NCBI GenBank assembly: GCA_023459055.1
Contig: JAEWVR010000020.1
Span: forward strand, 124,001 to 188,000
From: Fibrobacterota bacterium
GTDB lineage: Bacteria > Fibrobacterota > Chitinivibrionia > Chitinivibrionales > Chitinispirillaceae
Direction of reading: 5' to 3'
DNA: 64,000 bases
Below the pieces are notes generated by a model, which had not been told where the DNA came from, searched no databases, and saw only the letters and a list, made by a program, of their open reading frames with translations. Numbering within the stretch: position 1 is the stretch's first letter; every line of letters begins with the position of its first letter. The position numbers and the translations under genes were made by a program. This document shows positions 46,603-56,035 of this stretch, piece after piece.

Positions 46603-47349
46603 ATGATAAATTGTGAAAAAGAGAACATAAGTGCTGTAACCAACAGAAATTGTATTGGCAGGTTGTCAAAATACAAGAATGCACTGTATCACTTTAAAGA
46701 GCTTGGATTCACAAAAATTTTTTCAACCTATCTCGCTCAGGCTGTCGGAGTAACCAGTACCCAGATTCGCAAAGACTTTTCAATATTTAAAATTTTTGGT
46801 AATAAACGGGGCGGCTATCTTATTGATGATTTGATCTTAAGCCTGAATAATATTCTCAGTAAAAACGAAACGCACAAGGTTATTTTAGTTGGTGTCGGAA
46901 ATCTTGGAAGGGCATTAATCCATTACAAAGGATTTGCCCGTGAGGGTTTTAAACTGATAGCCACATTCGACATCGACCCCGCAAAACATGCAACGCTTTC
47001 AGAAATCCCCGTTCTTCCTATTGATCAATTATATCAATTTGTTAAAGATAACGGTGTGCAGTTTGGAATACTCTCTGTTCCTGCCGTTGTAGCGCAACAG
47101 GTTTTTGAAAAAATGGTTGATGCCGGAATCAAGGGTGTACTCAATTTCGCCCCATGCAGTCTCCAAACACCAGATAACAGTGTTTTTGTTAACTATGTAA
47201 ATCTTGAACTAGAACTTGAGCAGCTTGTTTACTTTGCAAAATTAAAAAACAGATTGCTACCATTTGACACAGAGGTTATGGAACCACATATAATGAATAA
47301 CCGTGAAAGCTGTGAAACCTGCATTGTACAAGGTGCTGCAGTACCATAA
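46603..47349 (+). CDS. rex: Redox-sensing transcriptional repressor Rex
   Basis: A 248-residue Rex protein. Residues 15-85 are a winged helix (RLSKYKNALYHFKELGF, then TSTQIRKDFSIFKIFGNKRGGY over the recognition part) and residues 90-220 a Rossmann fold with VILVGVGNLGRALIHY for NAD(H). Rex leaves DNA when NADH is high. The neighbours downstream are an oxalate/formate antiporter and an NADH-linked formate dehydrogenase, which fits control of NADH-coupled fermentation genes. I searched the upstream regions for a TTGTGAA-type palindrome and did not find a clear one. The ribosome site is weak. Confidence 0.92.
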   Translation: MINCEKENISAVTNRNCIGRLSKYKNALYHFKELGFTKIFSTYLAQAVGVTSTQIRKDFSIFKIFGNKRGGYLIDDLILSLNNILSKNETHKVILVGVGNLGRALIHYKGFAREGFKLIATFDIDPAKHATLSEIPVLPIDQLYQFVKDNGVQFGILSVPAVVAQQVFEKMVDAGIKGVLNFAPCSLQTPDNSVFVNYVNLELELEQLVYFAKLKNRLLPFDTEVMEPHIMNNRESCETCIVQGAAVP

Positions 47350-47410
47350 TTTTTTTGATTTTAGCTATAAATGTGATTTTTTTCTTATAAACTTTTCGTG
47401 TGGAGGCTCG

Positions 47411-48721
47411 ATGACAGAAGTACAAATCCCCAAAGGGCAGAAGAACAGATGGCTTATTGCTATTATGGGAACATTATTGCAATTATGTCTTGGAACGGTC
47501 TATGCATGGAGCTTTTTCCAGAAACCACTTATGACAACGTATGGATGGTCTAATACACAGGTTGCATGGGTATTCAGTCTGGCAATCTGTTTTCTTGGTC
47601 TTGCTGCAGCGTGGGGTGGAATAAATCTTCCAAAATATGGCCCTAAAAAACTTGCTATGCTTGGCGGTGCTCTGTTTGGTGTCGGTTATCTGATCGGTGC
47701 ATTTGCACTAAGTATCAAGTCGCTTCCTCTTTTATATCTTGGATATGGTGTTATTGGAGGTACAGGACTTGGACTTGGCTATGTAACCCCTGTTGCAACT
47801 GCAGCAAAGTGGTTTCCGGATAAAAAAGGGTTTATTACCGGTATGGTTGTCATGGGTTTTGGCTTTGGTGCGCTCCTTATGAGTAAAATATTTGCGCCAA
47901 TGCTTATTGAAATGACAAGTGGTAATATGGTTCTGGTATTTGCATATCTTGGTGCAATTTTTCTTGTGTTAACTCTGATTGTTGCATCTTTTCTCGAAAA
48001 TCCACCAGCCGGATATACCGTGCCAATGAAAAGCAATGCATCTGAAGCTGCAAAAAAAGCTGCGGCTCCATCCGCTCATGATCTTGTCGGAGGTACGTTT
48101 AGTCAATATGTGTTTAACGGGCGTTTTTTCGTTATGTGGATAATATTCTTTTGTAATATCGGAGCCGGCATTGCTATTATCGGTTTTCAGTCACCAATGC
48201 TTCAGGATCTTCTAAAACTTGATGATCCATCTCTTGATGTCAAAACACTTGCATCAGTGGGGGCAACACTTATTGCTGTTACGTCAATATTTAACGGAGT
48301 AGGCCGTTTTTTCTGGGGTGGTATGTCTGATAAAATCGGTCGTGTGAATGTTTTTCGTATCATGCTTGTAACACAACTGATTTGTTTTATCGCCCTGATT
48401 TTTGTCAAGAGCCCGATTATCTTCTCTATACTTTTCTGTTATATTCTTCTTTGTTATGGTGGCGGTTTCGGTACGATGCCATCATTTGTAACAACCGTGT
48501 TTGGCAGCAAGATGATGGCTGTTGTATATGGTGCGATTCTTACTGCATGGTCAATGGGTGGCATCGTTGGACCTCAGGTTGTTGCGTTTATCAAGGATAC
48601 GGCGGGAAGTAAAGCAGCATCATATTCATTTGTGTTTGCAGTTACTCTTATGGTTATCGGTCTTATCTTTTCGCTCATGGCAAGTGATAAGCATTTTTCA
48701 ATTAACAAAAGTAAAAACTGA
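47411..48721 (+). CDS. MFS transporter, oxalate/formate antiporter (OFA) family
   Basis: A 436-residue, twelve-span transporter. LQLCLGTVYAWSFFQKPL in the first span is the OFA signature; GGIGLG-like runs (GYGVIGGTGLGLGY) and SDKIGRVNVF in the central loop follow the MFS pattern. OFA members exchange oxalate and formate or take up other carboxylates. I use the ATG at 47411, which has GTGGAGG in front, instead of an upstream start that overlaps rex. It lies between rex and the formate dehydrogenase genes and may import or export formate. Confidence 0.88.
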   Translation: MTEVQIPKGQKNRWLIAIMGTLLQLCLGTVYAWSFFQKPLMTTYGWSNTQVAWVFSLAICFLGLAAAWGGINLPKYGPKKLAMLGGALFGVGYLIGAFALSIKSLPLLYLGYGVIGGTGLGLGYVTPVATAAKWFPDKKGFITGMVVMGFGFGALLMSKIFAPMLIEMTSGNMVLVFAYLGAIFLVLTLIVASFLENPPAGYTVPMKSNASEAAKKAAAPSAHDLVGGTFSQYVFNGRFFVMWIIFFCNIGAGIAIIGFQSPMLQDLLKLDDPSLDVKTLASVGATLIAVTSIFNGVGRFFWGGMSDKIGRVNVFRIMLVTQLICFIALIFVKSPIIFSILFCYILLCYGGGFGTMPSFVTTVFGSKMMAVVYGAILTAWSMGGIVGPQVVAFIKDTAGSKAASYSFVFAVTLMVIGLIFSLMASDKHFSINKSKN

Positions 48722-48742
48722 GTTTATTCTTTTTCCTGCATG

Positions 48743-48768
48743 CCGGTATCAGCCATTATTGATACCGG
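48743..48768 (+). terminator. Hairpin between the antiporter and the formate dehydrogenase genes
   Basis: Arms CCGGTATCA and TGATACCGG with an eight-base loop. Only a short T run follows, so termination is likely partial. Confidence 0.5.
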
Positions 48769-48815
48769 TTATAGTACGGGATTCAGGATACTAGAAATAT
48801 TTTCAGGAGAATTAA

Positions 48816-49361
48816 ATGTCAAATAATGAATCTAAGTGTAGTTGTTCCTGTTCTGGTACAGATAATTGTGTCGAGATTGAATTAAGCAAACTGGATGCTG
48901 TTTTTGACAAATGGGAAAGTCAGCCGGGTGCACTAATTCCGGTACTTCAGGAGGCTCAGGGAATATATGGATATATTCCGGCAGCTGCAATTACTGCTAT
49001 TTCTGAACGTCTTCGGATTCCAACATCAAAGATTTTTGGTGTTATCACTTTTTACTCATTTTTCTCACTAAAGCCACGAGGCAAATATCTGATACGTGTT
49101 TGTCTTGGAACTGCCTGCTATGTACGTGGAGCAGAGGAAGTGCTTACTGCACTTAAATCTCAATTGGGTGTAGAGGTTGGTGAAACGACTGATGATCTGC
49201 TCTTTACACTTGATGTCGGCAGATGTTTTGGTGCGTGTGGTCTTGCACCGGTAATTATGATCAATGAGGATGTTCATCAGTGGGTGAAATCATCAGATGT
49301 GGAAAAGATTTTAAAAAGCTATAGAAACCTCGCCCAGGGCGCAAAGAATGGGAGTAAGTAA
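48816..49361 (+). CDS. NuoE-like subunit of NAD-linked formate dehydrogenase
   Basis: A 181-residue thioredoxin-like [2Fe-2S] protein. LIPVLQEAQGIYGYIP and FGVITFYSFFSLKPRGKY are NuoE signatures. Cluster cysteines are in CLGTACYVRGAEE and GRCFGACGLAPV. An N-terminal Cys-rich tail (CSCSCSG) is extra. The stop is directly followed by the NuoF-like gene. In FdsG/HydC-type complexes this subunit supports the diaphorase part that reduces NAD(P)+. AGGAG precedes the ATG. Confidence 0.92.
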   Translation: MSNNESKCSCSCSGTDNCVEIELSKLDAVFDKWESQPGALIPVLQEAQGIYGYIPAAAITAISERLRIPTSKIFGVITFYSFFSLKPRGKYLIRVCLGTACYVRGAEEVLTALKSQLGVEVGETTDDLLFTLDVGRCFGACGLAPVIMINEDVHQWVKSSDVEKILKSYRNLAQGAKNGSK

Positions 49362-51224
49362 ATGGATGATCTTTTAATTAACGAACGAATTAATACACCT
49401 GATGATTTGAAAAAAATCAGGGAAACTATCTGCGCAAGTGCAGAATTTAACAAAGAAAAAATCTTTGTTTGTGCGGGTGGCGGTTGTATTGCTTCCGGTT
49501 CTATGAAAGTTAAAGATGCGCTGATCAGTGAACTGCAAAAAAAAGGTTTATCTGACAAAGTGGCAGTTGTTGAGACTGGTTGTCTTGGCCCATGTGCTGT
49601 AGGACCGGTTATTGTTATTGCCAAAGACGGTACATTTTATCAAAACGTTGCAGCAGATGATGCTGTGGCGATTGTTCATGATCATCTTCTTGGCGGCAGG
49701 ATTGTTGAAAAACTGATTCATGTTGCAGATGATGTCAAGCAGCAGAAAATGGATGAGATTCCGTTTTTTAAAAATCAGAAGAAACTGGTATTAAGTAATT
49801 GCGGAAAAGTAAACCCGAATAAAATTTCTGACTACATTGCTGTTGGTGGGTATAGTGCTCTAAGTAAAGTCCTGACATCAATGTCAAGTGATGAAACTAT
49901 TGCGGAAGTCGGTGCATCCGGTTTACGTGGTCGTGGTGGTGCAGGATTTCCTACCGGAACTAAGTGGTCGTTTGCACAAAAAAGCGAGGGTGATATTAAA
50001 TACATCCTTTGTAACGCTGATGAGGGTGATCCCGGAGCATTTATGGACCGAAGTATTCTTGAAGGTGATCCACACAGTGTCATTGAAGGCATGGCTGTCG
50101 GTGCATTCGCAATCGGTTGTAAAAAAGGCTTTGTATATGTACGCGCGGAGTATCCACTTGCAGTCGAACGTTTACAGAATGCTATTGTTCAGGCACGTAA
50201 GTGCGGACTTCTTGGAAAAAATATCCTTGATACAGCATTCGAATTTGATCTTGAAATACGTATGGGCTCAGGTGCTTTTGTGTGTGGTGAGGAAACTGCG
50301 CTTATGGCATCCATTGAAGGCAACCGTGGCGAACCCCGTCCCCGTCCGCCATTTCCAGCTCAAAAAGGATTGTGGGATAAACCGACTGTACTTAACAATG
50401 TAGAAACGTATTCGAATATTCCCAGAATCATAAATAATGGTGCTCCCTGGTTTGCGTCGATAGGTACCGCAAAAAGTAAAGGTACAAAAATATTCGCGCT
50501 TGCAGGGGCTGTTGAACTCTCCGGCCTTGTTGAGGTTCCGGTTGGTACACCATTAAAAAAGGTAATATATGATATTGGTGGTGGTGTCCCTAATGGTAAA
50601 GCCTATAAAGCAGCCCAGATTGGTGGGCCGTCTGGTGGTTGTATACCGGCAGAGCATCTTGATGTAGCACTTGATTATGAATCACTGAATGAACTGGGTG
50701 CTATTATGGGAAGCGGCGGTCTTATTGTTATGGATGAGACAAGCTGTATGGTTGACGTAGCAAGATTTTTCCTTGAATTTGTTCAGGATGAATCGTGCGG
50801 AAAATGCGTCCCGTGCAGAGAAGGAACGCATCAGATGCTTGAAATTATCAATAGAATCTGTGAAGGTAAAGGAGAGATGGCTGATATTGACACATTGCAA
50901 AAAATGGCAGTCACTATCAGGAATGCATCACTTTGTGGTCTTGGTCAGACAGCATCTAATCCGGTTCTCAGCACATTACGCCACTTCAGGGATGAGTATG
51001 AAGAACATATTCGTGATAAAAAATGTCGTGCTGCAGTTTGTAAATCACTTATAGTCTTTGAAGTTACCGAAAAATGCATAGGTTGTGGTCTCTGCAAAAA
51101 AGCCTGTCCTGTTTCTGCAATATGCGGAAGTACGAAAACACGGCATACTATAAATGCAGATATGTGTACACGTTGTGGTCTTTGCTATAGTACTTGTAAA
51201 TTTGATGCTATTATCAAACATTAA
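49362..51224 (+). CDS. NuoF-like subunit with extra iron-sulfur domains (HydB/FdsB type)
   Basis: A 620-residue flavin/NADH subunit. Residues 20-115 are a thioredoxin-like [2Fe-2S] domain (FVCAGGGCIASGS, ETGCLGPCAVGPV). The NuoF core has GLRGRGGAGFPTGTKW, CNADEGDPGAFMDR and, near residue 480, ESCGKCVPCREGT for a [4Fe-4S] cluster. Residues 565-620 hold two ferredoxin-type motifs (CIGCGLCKKACP and CTRCGLCYSTCK). This extended layout is the one seen in HydB of electron-bifurcating complexes, so the complex may couple NAD+ and ferredoxin reduction. It sits between the NuoE-like and the catalytic subunit genes. Confidence 0.93.
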   Translation: MDDLLINERINTPDDLKKIRETICASAEFNKEKIFVCAGGGCIASGSMKVKDALISELQKKGLSDKVAVVETGCLGPCAVGPVIVIAKDGTFYQNVAADDAVAIVHDHLLGGRIVEKLIHVADDVKQQKMDEIPFFKNQKKLVLSNCGKVNPNKISDYIAVGGYSALSKVLTSMSSDETIAEVGASGLRGRGGAGFPTGTKWSFAQKSEGDIKYILCNADEGDPGAFMDRSILEGDPHSVIEGMAVGAFAIGCKKGFVYVRAEYPLAVERLQNAIVQARKCGLLGKNILDTAFEFDLEIRMGSGAFVCGEETALMASIEGNRGEPRPRPPFPAQKGLWDKPTVLNNVETYSNIPRIINNGAPWFASIGTAKSKGTKIFALAGAVELSGLVEVPVGTPLKKVIYDIGGGVPNGKAYKAAQIGGPSGGCIPAEHLDVALDYESLNELGAIMGSGGLIVMDETSCMVDVARFFLEFVQDESCGKCVPCREGTHQMLEIINRICEGKGEMADIDTLQKMAVTIRNASLCGLGQTASNPVLSTLRHFRDEYEEHIRDKKCRAAVCKSLIVFEVTEKCIGCGLCKKACPVSAICGSTKTRHTINADMCTRCGLCYSTCKFDAIIKH

Positions 51225-51266
51225 AAACTGATTTGTAAAGCTAATAAAAAGAATAATGAGGTTCTT

Positions 51267-53996
51267 ATGCAAATATTTTTAAATAATCAGGCATACGATG
51301 CCAATGAAGGGGAAACCGTTCTTGAAGTGGCACGCCGGAATGGTATCTATATTCCATCATTATGTTATCATCCTAAAACCGGTGCGACAGCAAAATGCCG
51401 CGTTTGTATAGTAAGTGTTGAGGGAATGAAGGGCTATCAGACATCATGCAACATGAAAGTTAAGGACGGCATGAGGGTTATTACGTCAAGTGACGAAATT
51501 CGTGCGTCGCAACGACTTGTTGTCGAACTGATGCTTGCCGGTGGTTGTCATGATTGTCTCTCATGCGAAAAAAGCGGCTCGTGTGAGCTGCAGGATGCCT
51601 GTTACTATCTTGGTATTGAGCGTACATCATTTGCAGAATCACCAAGTGGCCTAAAAGACACAAGCTCCGAATTTATTGTCATTGATTATGATAAATGTAT
51701 TAAATGCGGACGTTGTATCGCTGCATGCAATGAAAATGTTGTTAATGAAGTATTAAGTTTTGGATATCGTGGAAGAAATACTACTGTTATCTGTGACACT
51801 GATCTGCCTATGGGTGAATCAAGCTGTGTGCAGTGTGGTGAATGTGTGCAGGCATGTCCGACCGGTGCACTGACTAACAAAAAAGCACGCGGGCTCGGAC
51901 GTGATTCTCATCTTGAAACGGTAAATACAACATGTCCATACTGTGGTGTTGGTTGTCAACTCGTATTGCATATTGATCGTCAACACAATAAAGTGGTGCG
52001 GGTGAGTGGACGTGATGCTGCTCCGAACTATGGAAAACTTTGCGTAAAAGGTCGCTATGGTTATGAATTTCATGCAAGCCCCAAACGCCTGCAGTATCCT
52101 ATGATTAAAAAGAACGGTAAGCATGAGAGAGTTTCATGGGATGAAGCACTTGATTATACCGCAAACAGAATCAAAAATATCGTTGAAAAACATGGCTCGG
52201 ATGTATTCTCAGCCCTTGGTTCCGGACGTATTACAAACGAGAACAACTATGCAGTGCAGAAGTTTACTCGTGCAGTAATAAAGACAAATAATGTCGACCA
52301 TTGTGCACGCGTATGTCATGCGCCTACAGTTGCAGGACTGGCATATGCTTTTGGAAGCGGTGCTGCAACAAATTCAATAGCAGATATTCTTGAAGCAGAG
52401 ATTATTTTTGTGATTGGTTCAAATATGACTGAAGCGCATCCTGTTGTTTCCTACTATGTCAAAAAAGCCGCTAAAAACGGGGCTACTCTTATTGTTTGCG
52501 ATCCCCGTAAAGTTGACATAGCACATTGGTCGAATCTCTATGTACAGTTCAAGGTCGGTACCGATGTCCCGTTTTTAAATGGACTTATAAACGAAATATT
52601 TAAAAATGGCTGGCAGAATGATGAATTCATGAATAAGTATACCGAAAATCCTGAGGAAATTAAAAAGTGGGTTGAGGAATACCCTGCAGAGAAAGCATCA
52701 GAACTCAGTGGCGTTTCAGTTGACATGATAAAAAAAGTTGCACAGATGCTTGGTACTGCAAAAAAAGTCAATGTTATATATACTCTTGGCGTAACAGAGC
52801 ATATTTGCGGAACTGATAATGTTAAAACGATTGCCAATCTGCAGATGGTTCTTGGTCATCTTGGTAAATCCGGATGTGGTGTTAATCCTCTTCGTGGACA
52901 AAATAATGTTCAGGGGGCCTGCGATATGGGAGCATTGCCAAATGTATTCCATAATTATCAAAATGTTGACAATCCGGATGTAATTGCCAAAATGGAAAAA
53001 GCATGGGGTGTAACCGGTTTACCTTCAAAACCGGGATACAAAATACCGACAATGCTTCATAAAGCAACTGAGGGGGGGACTAAAGCGCTCCTTTGTGTTG
53101 GTGATAATACGGTGCATACTGAACCAAATATGGCCAAGACAATTGAAGAGATCAAGGCTCTTGAATTTCTGGCTGTTGCAGATATTTTTTCAAATTTGAC
53201 AACTGAATATGCTGATGTAATTTTCCCTGATACCTGTTTCAATGAAGATTATGGAACATATTCAAATCTGGAACGCCGGGTATCACTGCTTAATAAAGCT
53301 GTCGACCCTCCTGGAGAAGCAAGGCCGACATGGTGGATAATGAACGAATTGGCAAAGCGGTTCGGTGTTGATCTTCACTTGACATCTGCCAGGGATACAT
53401 GGGAGGACATGAGAAGTTCAGGTACAAGCATGGCTGGTATCACTCATGAACGTATTAAAGAAACCGGTATTCAATGGCCTTGTCCGACGGTAACTCATCC
53501 TGGAACACCGATTCTCCATCTTGACGGCAAGTTTACACGTGGAAAAGGTTTGTTCAGCCATACCGTCTATCGTCATCAGGCAGAATTACCCGATAGCGAG
53601 TATCCTATTGTATTGTCAACTGGAAGAAGGTTGTGGCATTATCACTCCGGTACCCAGACAAGAAATTCTATCGGACTTGAGAACCTCTGCCCTGAAGAGC
53701 TGATGGAAATAAGTCACGAAGATGCAAAAATAATGAATGTTAAAACCGGTGATATTGTAAAAGCAACAAGCAGACGTGGATCAATTACGCTCAAAGCATG
53801 GGTTACAGACCGCTCACCAAAAGGTGTTGCATGGTGTGCATTCCATTTTCATGAAGCATGCGCAAATGTTCTCACAAACAGTGCTTATGATAATGTTACT
53901 GAAACACCTGAGTATAAAGCCTGTGCAATTAAAATTGAAAAGGTTGCTGATGGAGAGCCGATCGGAGTTAATTTCAAACGTCAGGCACGACCATAA
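51267..53996 (+). CDS. Formate dehydrogenase catalytic subunit (Mo/W-bisMGD, Cys type)
   Basis: A 909-residue protein. It begins with a [2Fe-2S] domain (Cys33, 44, 47, 61), then a four-ligand site around Cys94/His95/Cys97/Cys100/Cys106, two ferredoxin motifs (Cys144-154 and Cys187-197) and a molybdopterin oxidoreductase core with its own [4Fe-4S] cluster (CPYCGVGC). Cys350 in CARVCHAPTVAG is in the place of the selenocysteine of E. coli FdhF, so it is a cysteine-type enzyme; no TGA is involved. It oxidises formate to CO2 or the reverse, and with the NuoE/F-like proteins passes electrons to NAD(P)+ and possibly ferredoxin. Nearby Moco genes would supply the cofactor. Confidence 0.94.
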   Translation: MQIFLNNQAYDANEGETVLEVARRNGIYIPSLCYHPKTGATAKCRVCIVSVEGMKGYQTSCNMKVKDGMRVITSSDEIRASQRLVVELMLAGGCHDCLSCEKSGSCELQDACYYLGIERTSFAESPSGLKDTSSEFIVIDYDKCIKCGRCIAACNENVVNEVLSFGYRGRNTTVICDTDLPMGESSCVQCGECVQACPTGALTNKKARGLGRDSHLETVNTTCPYCGVGCQLVLHIDRQHNKVVRVSGRDAAPNYGKLCVKGRYGYEFHASPKRLQYPMIKKNGKHERVSWDEALDYTANRIKNIVEKHGSDVFSALGSGRITNENNYAVQKFTRAVIKTNNVDHCARVCHAPTVAGLAYAFGSGAATNSIADILEAEIIFVIGSNMTEAHPVVSYYVKKAAKNGATLIVCDPRKVDIAHWSNLYVQFKVGTDVPFLNGLINEIFKNGWQNDEFMNKYTENPEEIKKWVEEYPAEKASELSGVSVDMIKKVAQMLGTAKKVNVIYTLGVTEHICGTDNVKTIANLQMVLGHLGKSGCGVNPLRGQNNVQGACDMGALPNVFHNYQNVDNPDVIAKMEKAWGVTGLPSKPGYKIPTMLHKATEGGTKALLCVGDNTVHTEPNMAKTIEEIKALEFLAVADIFSNLTTEYADVIFPDTCFNEDYGTYSNLERRVSLLNKAVDPPGEARPTWWIMNELAKRFGVDLHLTSARDTWEDMRSSGTSMAGITHERIKETGIQWPCPTVTHPGTPILHLDGKFTRGKGLFSHTVYRHQAELPDSEYPIVLSTGRRLWHYHSGTQTRNSIGLENLCPEELMEISHEDAKIMNVKTGDIVKATSRRGSITLKAWVTDRSPKGVAWCAFHFHEACANVLTNSAYDNVTETPEYKACAIKIEKVADGEPIGVNFKRQARP

Positions 53997-54047
53997 TCCA
54001 GTGCACTCCGGTGTACTATTCTTGTTTGTTTACAAAAGGAATTTATA

Positions 54048-54497
54048 ATGAATGTACAATCTCTTTTTAAAATTGCTATTGAACAGGAAGTTGAGGCTTG
54101 TGAATTTTACAAAAAGGCATCTGAAAAAGTATCAAATGCCGCTGTAAAAGATATTTTCCTGCAGCTTTCTGCTGATGAAGCCGAGCATGCGGATACGCTC
54201 AGAAAATATGAACAGGATTCATCTCTTGTTGGAAAATTTGTTTCACCTGAGGTAGATTATGCTATTGCAGATAAAAACAATACTCCGGTATTGTCAATTA
54301 ATATGAAACCTGCAGATGCAATAATGCTTGCGGCTAAAAAAGAACAGGAAGCGTCGGAATTCTATACGGCACTTTCCAAAAAAGCAACTGATAAGCAAAT
54401 TGTGACAATGCTTCAATCACTTGCGGCTATGGAGCTTGGACATAAGCAGAAACTTGAAAATGCATTTGTGCAGATCGGTTACCCGGAATCATTTTAA
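54048..54497 (+). CDS. Rubrerythrin/ferritin-like diiron protein
   Basis: A 149-residue four-helix protein with an internal duplication. Each half has an E...EFY helix (IEQEVEACEFYKKA; KKEQEASEFYTAL) and a later ExxH helix (ADEAEHAD; AAMELGHKQ), the ligands of a diiron site. No rubredoxin domain is present. Such proteins reduce peroxide or store iron. Following the formate dehydrogenase genes by about 50 bases, with its own GGAA ribosome site, it may protect the oxygen-sensitive enzyme. Confidence 0.85.
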   Translation: MNVQSLFKIAIEQEVEACEFYKKASEKVSNAAVKDIFLQLSADEAEHADTLRKYEQDSSLVGKFVSPEVDYAIADKNNTPVLSINMKPADAIMLAAKKEQEASEFYTALSKKATDKQIVTMLQSLAAMELGHKQKLENAFVQIGYPESF

Positions 54498-54623
54498 TAG
54501 TATGCTTGATATGACTATCATATCTTATACGAACACTGCAGATCTACAGTGTTGTGTTCGTATGTCTTTTTGATCCTGATTGATAGTTAAGAATGCATTG
54601 TTAACATTATGATAATTTTAATG

Positions 54624-54685
54624 CCCGCCCCCTAAATCCCCCGCAGGGGGACTTATTGAAAATCAAAATCCTACAAGGGGGCGGG
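54624..54685. repeat. REP-like palindromic element 1
   Basis: Outer arms CCCGCCCCCT and AGGGGGCGGG enclose an inner TCCCCC-GCA-GGGGGA hairpin and the CCCCCTAAATCCCCC core shared with 56354. It lies directly upstream of the MobB-like gene. Confidence 0.8.
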
Positions 54686-54713
54686 ATGTATACCATATAC
54701 AAAAGGACATATC

Positions 54714-55163
54714 ATGAAAATTATTGTTGTTTCAGGAGCATGTTCCGGTGTTGGTAAAACAACACTTGCAAGAGGTATATCAAACCTGTTACCCGATGCC
54801 CTTACTGTAAAGATTGGGCATCATACAGAAAATATACAAAAAGCAATAAAACTCTTTCCAATGGGTACATCAATCGATACGATCAGACAGTTTGCAGGCA
54901 ATGTGCCATACCTGATAATTGAGAGTAATACTATATTAAAAGAAATTATTCCCGAATGTGTGATATATCTCACAGGGGATTCACTAAAACCATCTGCATT
55001 ACTTGCATTAACAATGGCAGATATTATATGTGGTGAATATGTTAGTAACTGTAAAATTAACGAATTAGCAATTCGCTTATCGCTTGATATAATTGTAGTA
55101 AGGAAAATAGCAATGATGACAGGCGCGAAGGTGGATGCGGTTTGTGAGATGATTCCGGCATAA
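54714..55163 (+). CDS. MobB-like P-loop protein
   Basis: A 149-residue protein with a Walker A loop (SGACSGVGKTTLA, residues 7-19) and a short alpha/beta fold like MobB, the GTP-binding helper in bis-MGD formation. It lacks some MobB features and may be a divergent or specialised member. The C-terminal 45 residues (from ICGEYV at 105 through IAMMTGAKVDAV) are a helical module also found, without gaps, in the N-terminal part of the MobA fusion at 56884. It stands before fdhD, among Moco genes, so a role in delivering the cofactor to the formate dehydrogenase is likely. The start is the ATG at 54714. Confidence 0.65.
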   Translation: MKIIVVSGACSGVGKTTLARGISNLLPDALTVKIGHHTENIQKAIKLFPMGTSIDTIRQFAGNVPYLIIESNTILKEIIPECVIYLTGDSLKPSALLALTMADIICGEYVSNCKINELAIRLSLDIIVVRKIAMMTGAKVDAVCEMIPA

Positions 55164-55204
55164 GAATTGATGACTTATTTTATTTGATGCGTAAGGTGAT
55201 AGTG

Positions 55205-55981
55205 ATGCATAATGAGAATAATTCCTTTATTACAATAGAAACAATACGCGTTAACGATGCTCAAATTGAGCATACTACCGATACTGTTGCAAAGGAAGTG
55301 TTGCTGACAATAGTCGTTAATGACCATGAGATCGCAACGTTACTTGTATCACCTCAGCATATTCATGAATTAGTGTGTGGTTATTTGTTTACGTACGGAT
55401 TTATAAATGAAAGTTCTGAGATGCTAAATTTCCGGCTTGATGCCCAAATGTGGATCGCGTATGTTGATCTGCCACATTTACCGGATCTGTCAGCAAAACA
55501 AAAAAAGCATGATACCGCACTGCACCATAATAACGCGATGCATACCAATGAATTGTCAATAAATCAAAAACTACATAACGATCTGAATGTGGATAAAGAA
55601 CAGATATTTGCACTAATTAAGAAGCTTGATAAAGGCTCAGATCTATTTACTATGACAGGTGCAGTTCATACTTCGATATTGTCTGATAATGATACCGAGT
55701 ATTGTATTGATGATATTGCACGTCATAATTCAGTGGATAAAGTAATCGGAAGAGCACTTCTTGATAAAAAAAATTTGAGCTCGTTTATACTCGCCCGTAC
55801 AGGAAGAATATCATCGGAAATAGTTTACAAAGTACGACGTGCGGGAATATCGGTAGCAATTTCCCGCGGCGCTCCGACAGATCAGGCTGTACATTTGTGC
55901 AGAGTAATGGGAATCACTCTTGTAGGATTCGCAAGGAATAGGACATTCAATATTTATGCAAATCCAGAACGGATTATTTGA
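55205..55981 (+). CDS. fdhD: FdhD-family formate dehydrogenase accessory protein
   Basis: A 258-residue FdhD, which in E. coli passes sulfur from IscS to the Mo-bisMGD cofactor. Conserved blocks are TGAVHTS, DDIARHNSVDKVIGRAL, ARTGRISSEIV, SRGAPTD and GITLVGFARNRTFNIYA. The loop around residues 85-130, which in E. coli FdhD carries the CxxC with the essential cysteine, is here LSAKQKKHDTALHHNNAMH without any cysteine. This may be a diverged mechanism or a scaffold role. I start at the ATG at 55205 because AAGGTG is close before it. Confidence 0.88.
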   Translation: MHNENNSFITIETIRVNDAQIEHTTDTVAKEVLLTIVVNDHEIATLLVSPQHIHELVCGYLFTYGFINESSEMLNFRLDAQMWIAYVDLPHLPDLSAKQKKHDTALHHNNAMHTNELSINQKLHNDLNVDKEQIFALIKKLDKGSDLFTMTGAVHTSILSDNDTEYCIDDIARHNSVDKVIGRALLDKKNLSSFILARTGRISSEIVYKVRRAGISVAISRGAPTDQAVHLCRVMGITLVGFARNRTFNIYANPERII

Positions 55982-56035
55982 ACCGGTACAATACTTTTAA
56001 TCATAATTGTATAAGAATTTTTTAAAAGGTTGAAA

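Noticed and set aside
51267..53996. Selenocysteine in the formate dehydrogenase
   Set aside because: The active-site position is a TGT cysteine codon (Cys350); no in-frame TGA occurs.
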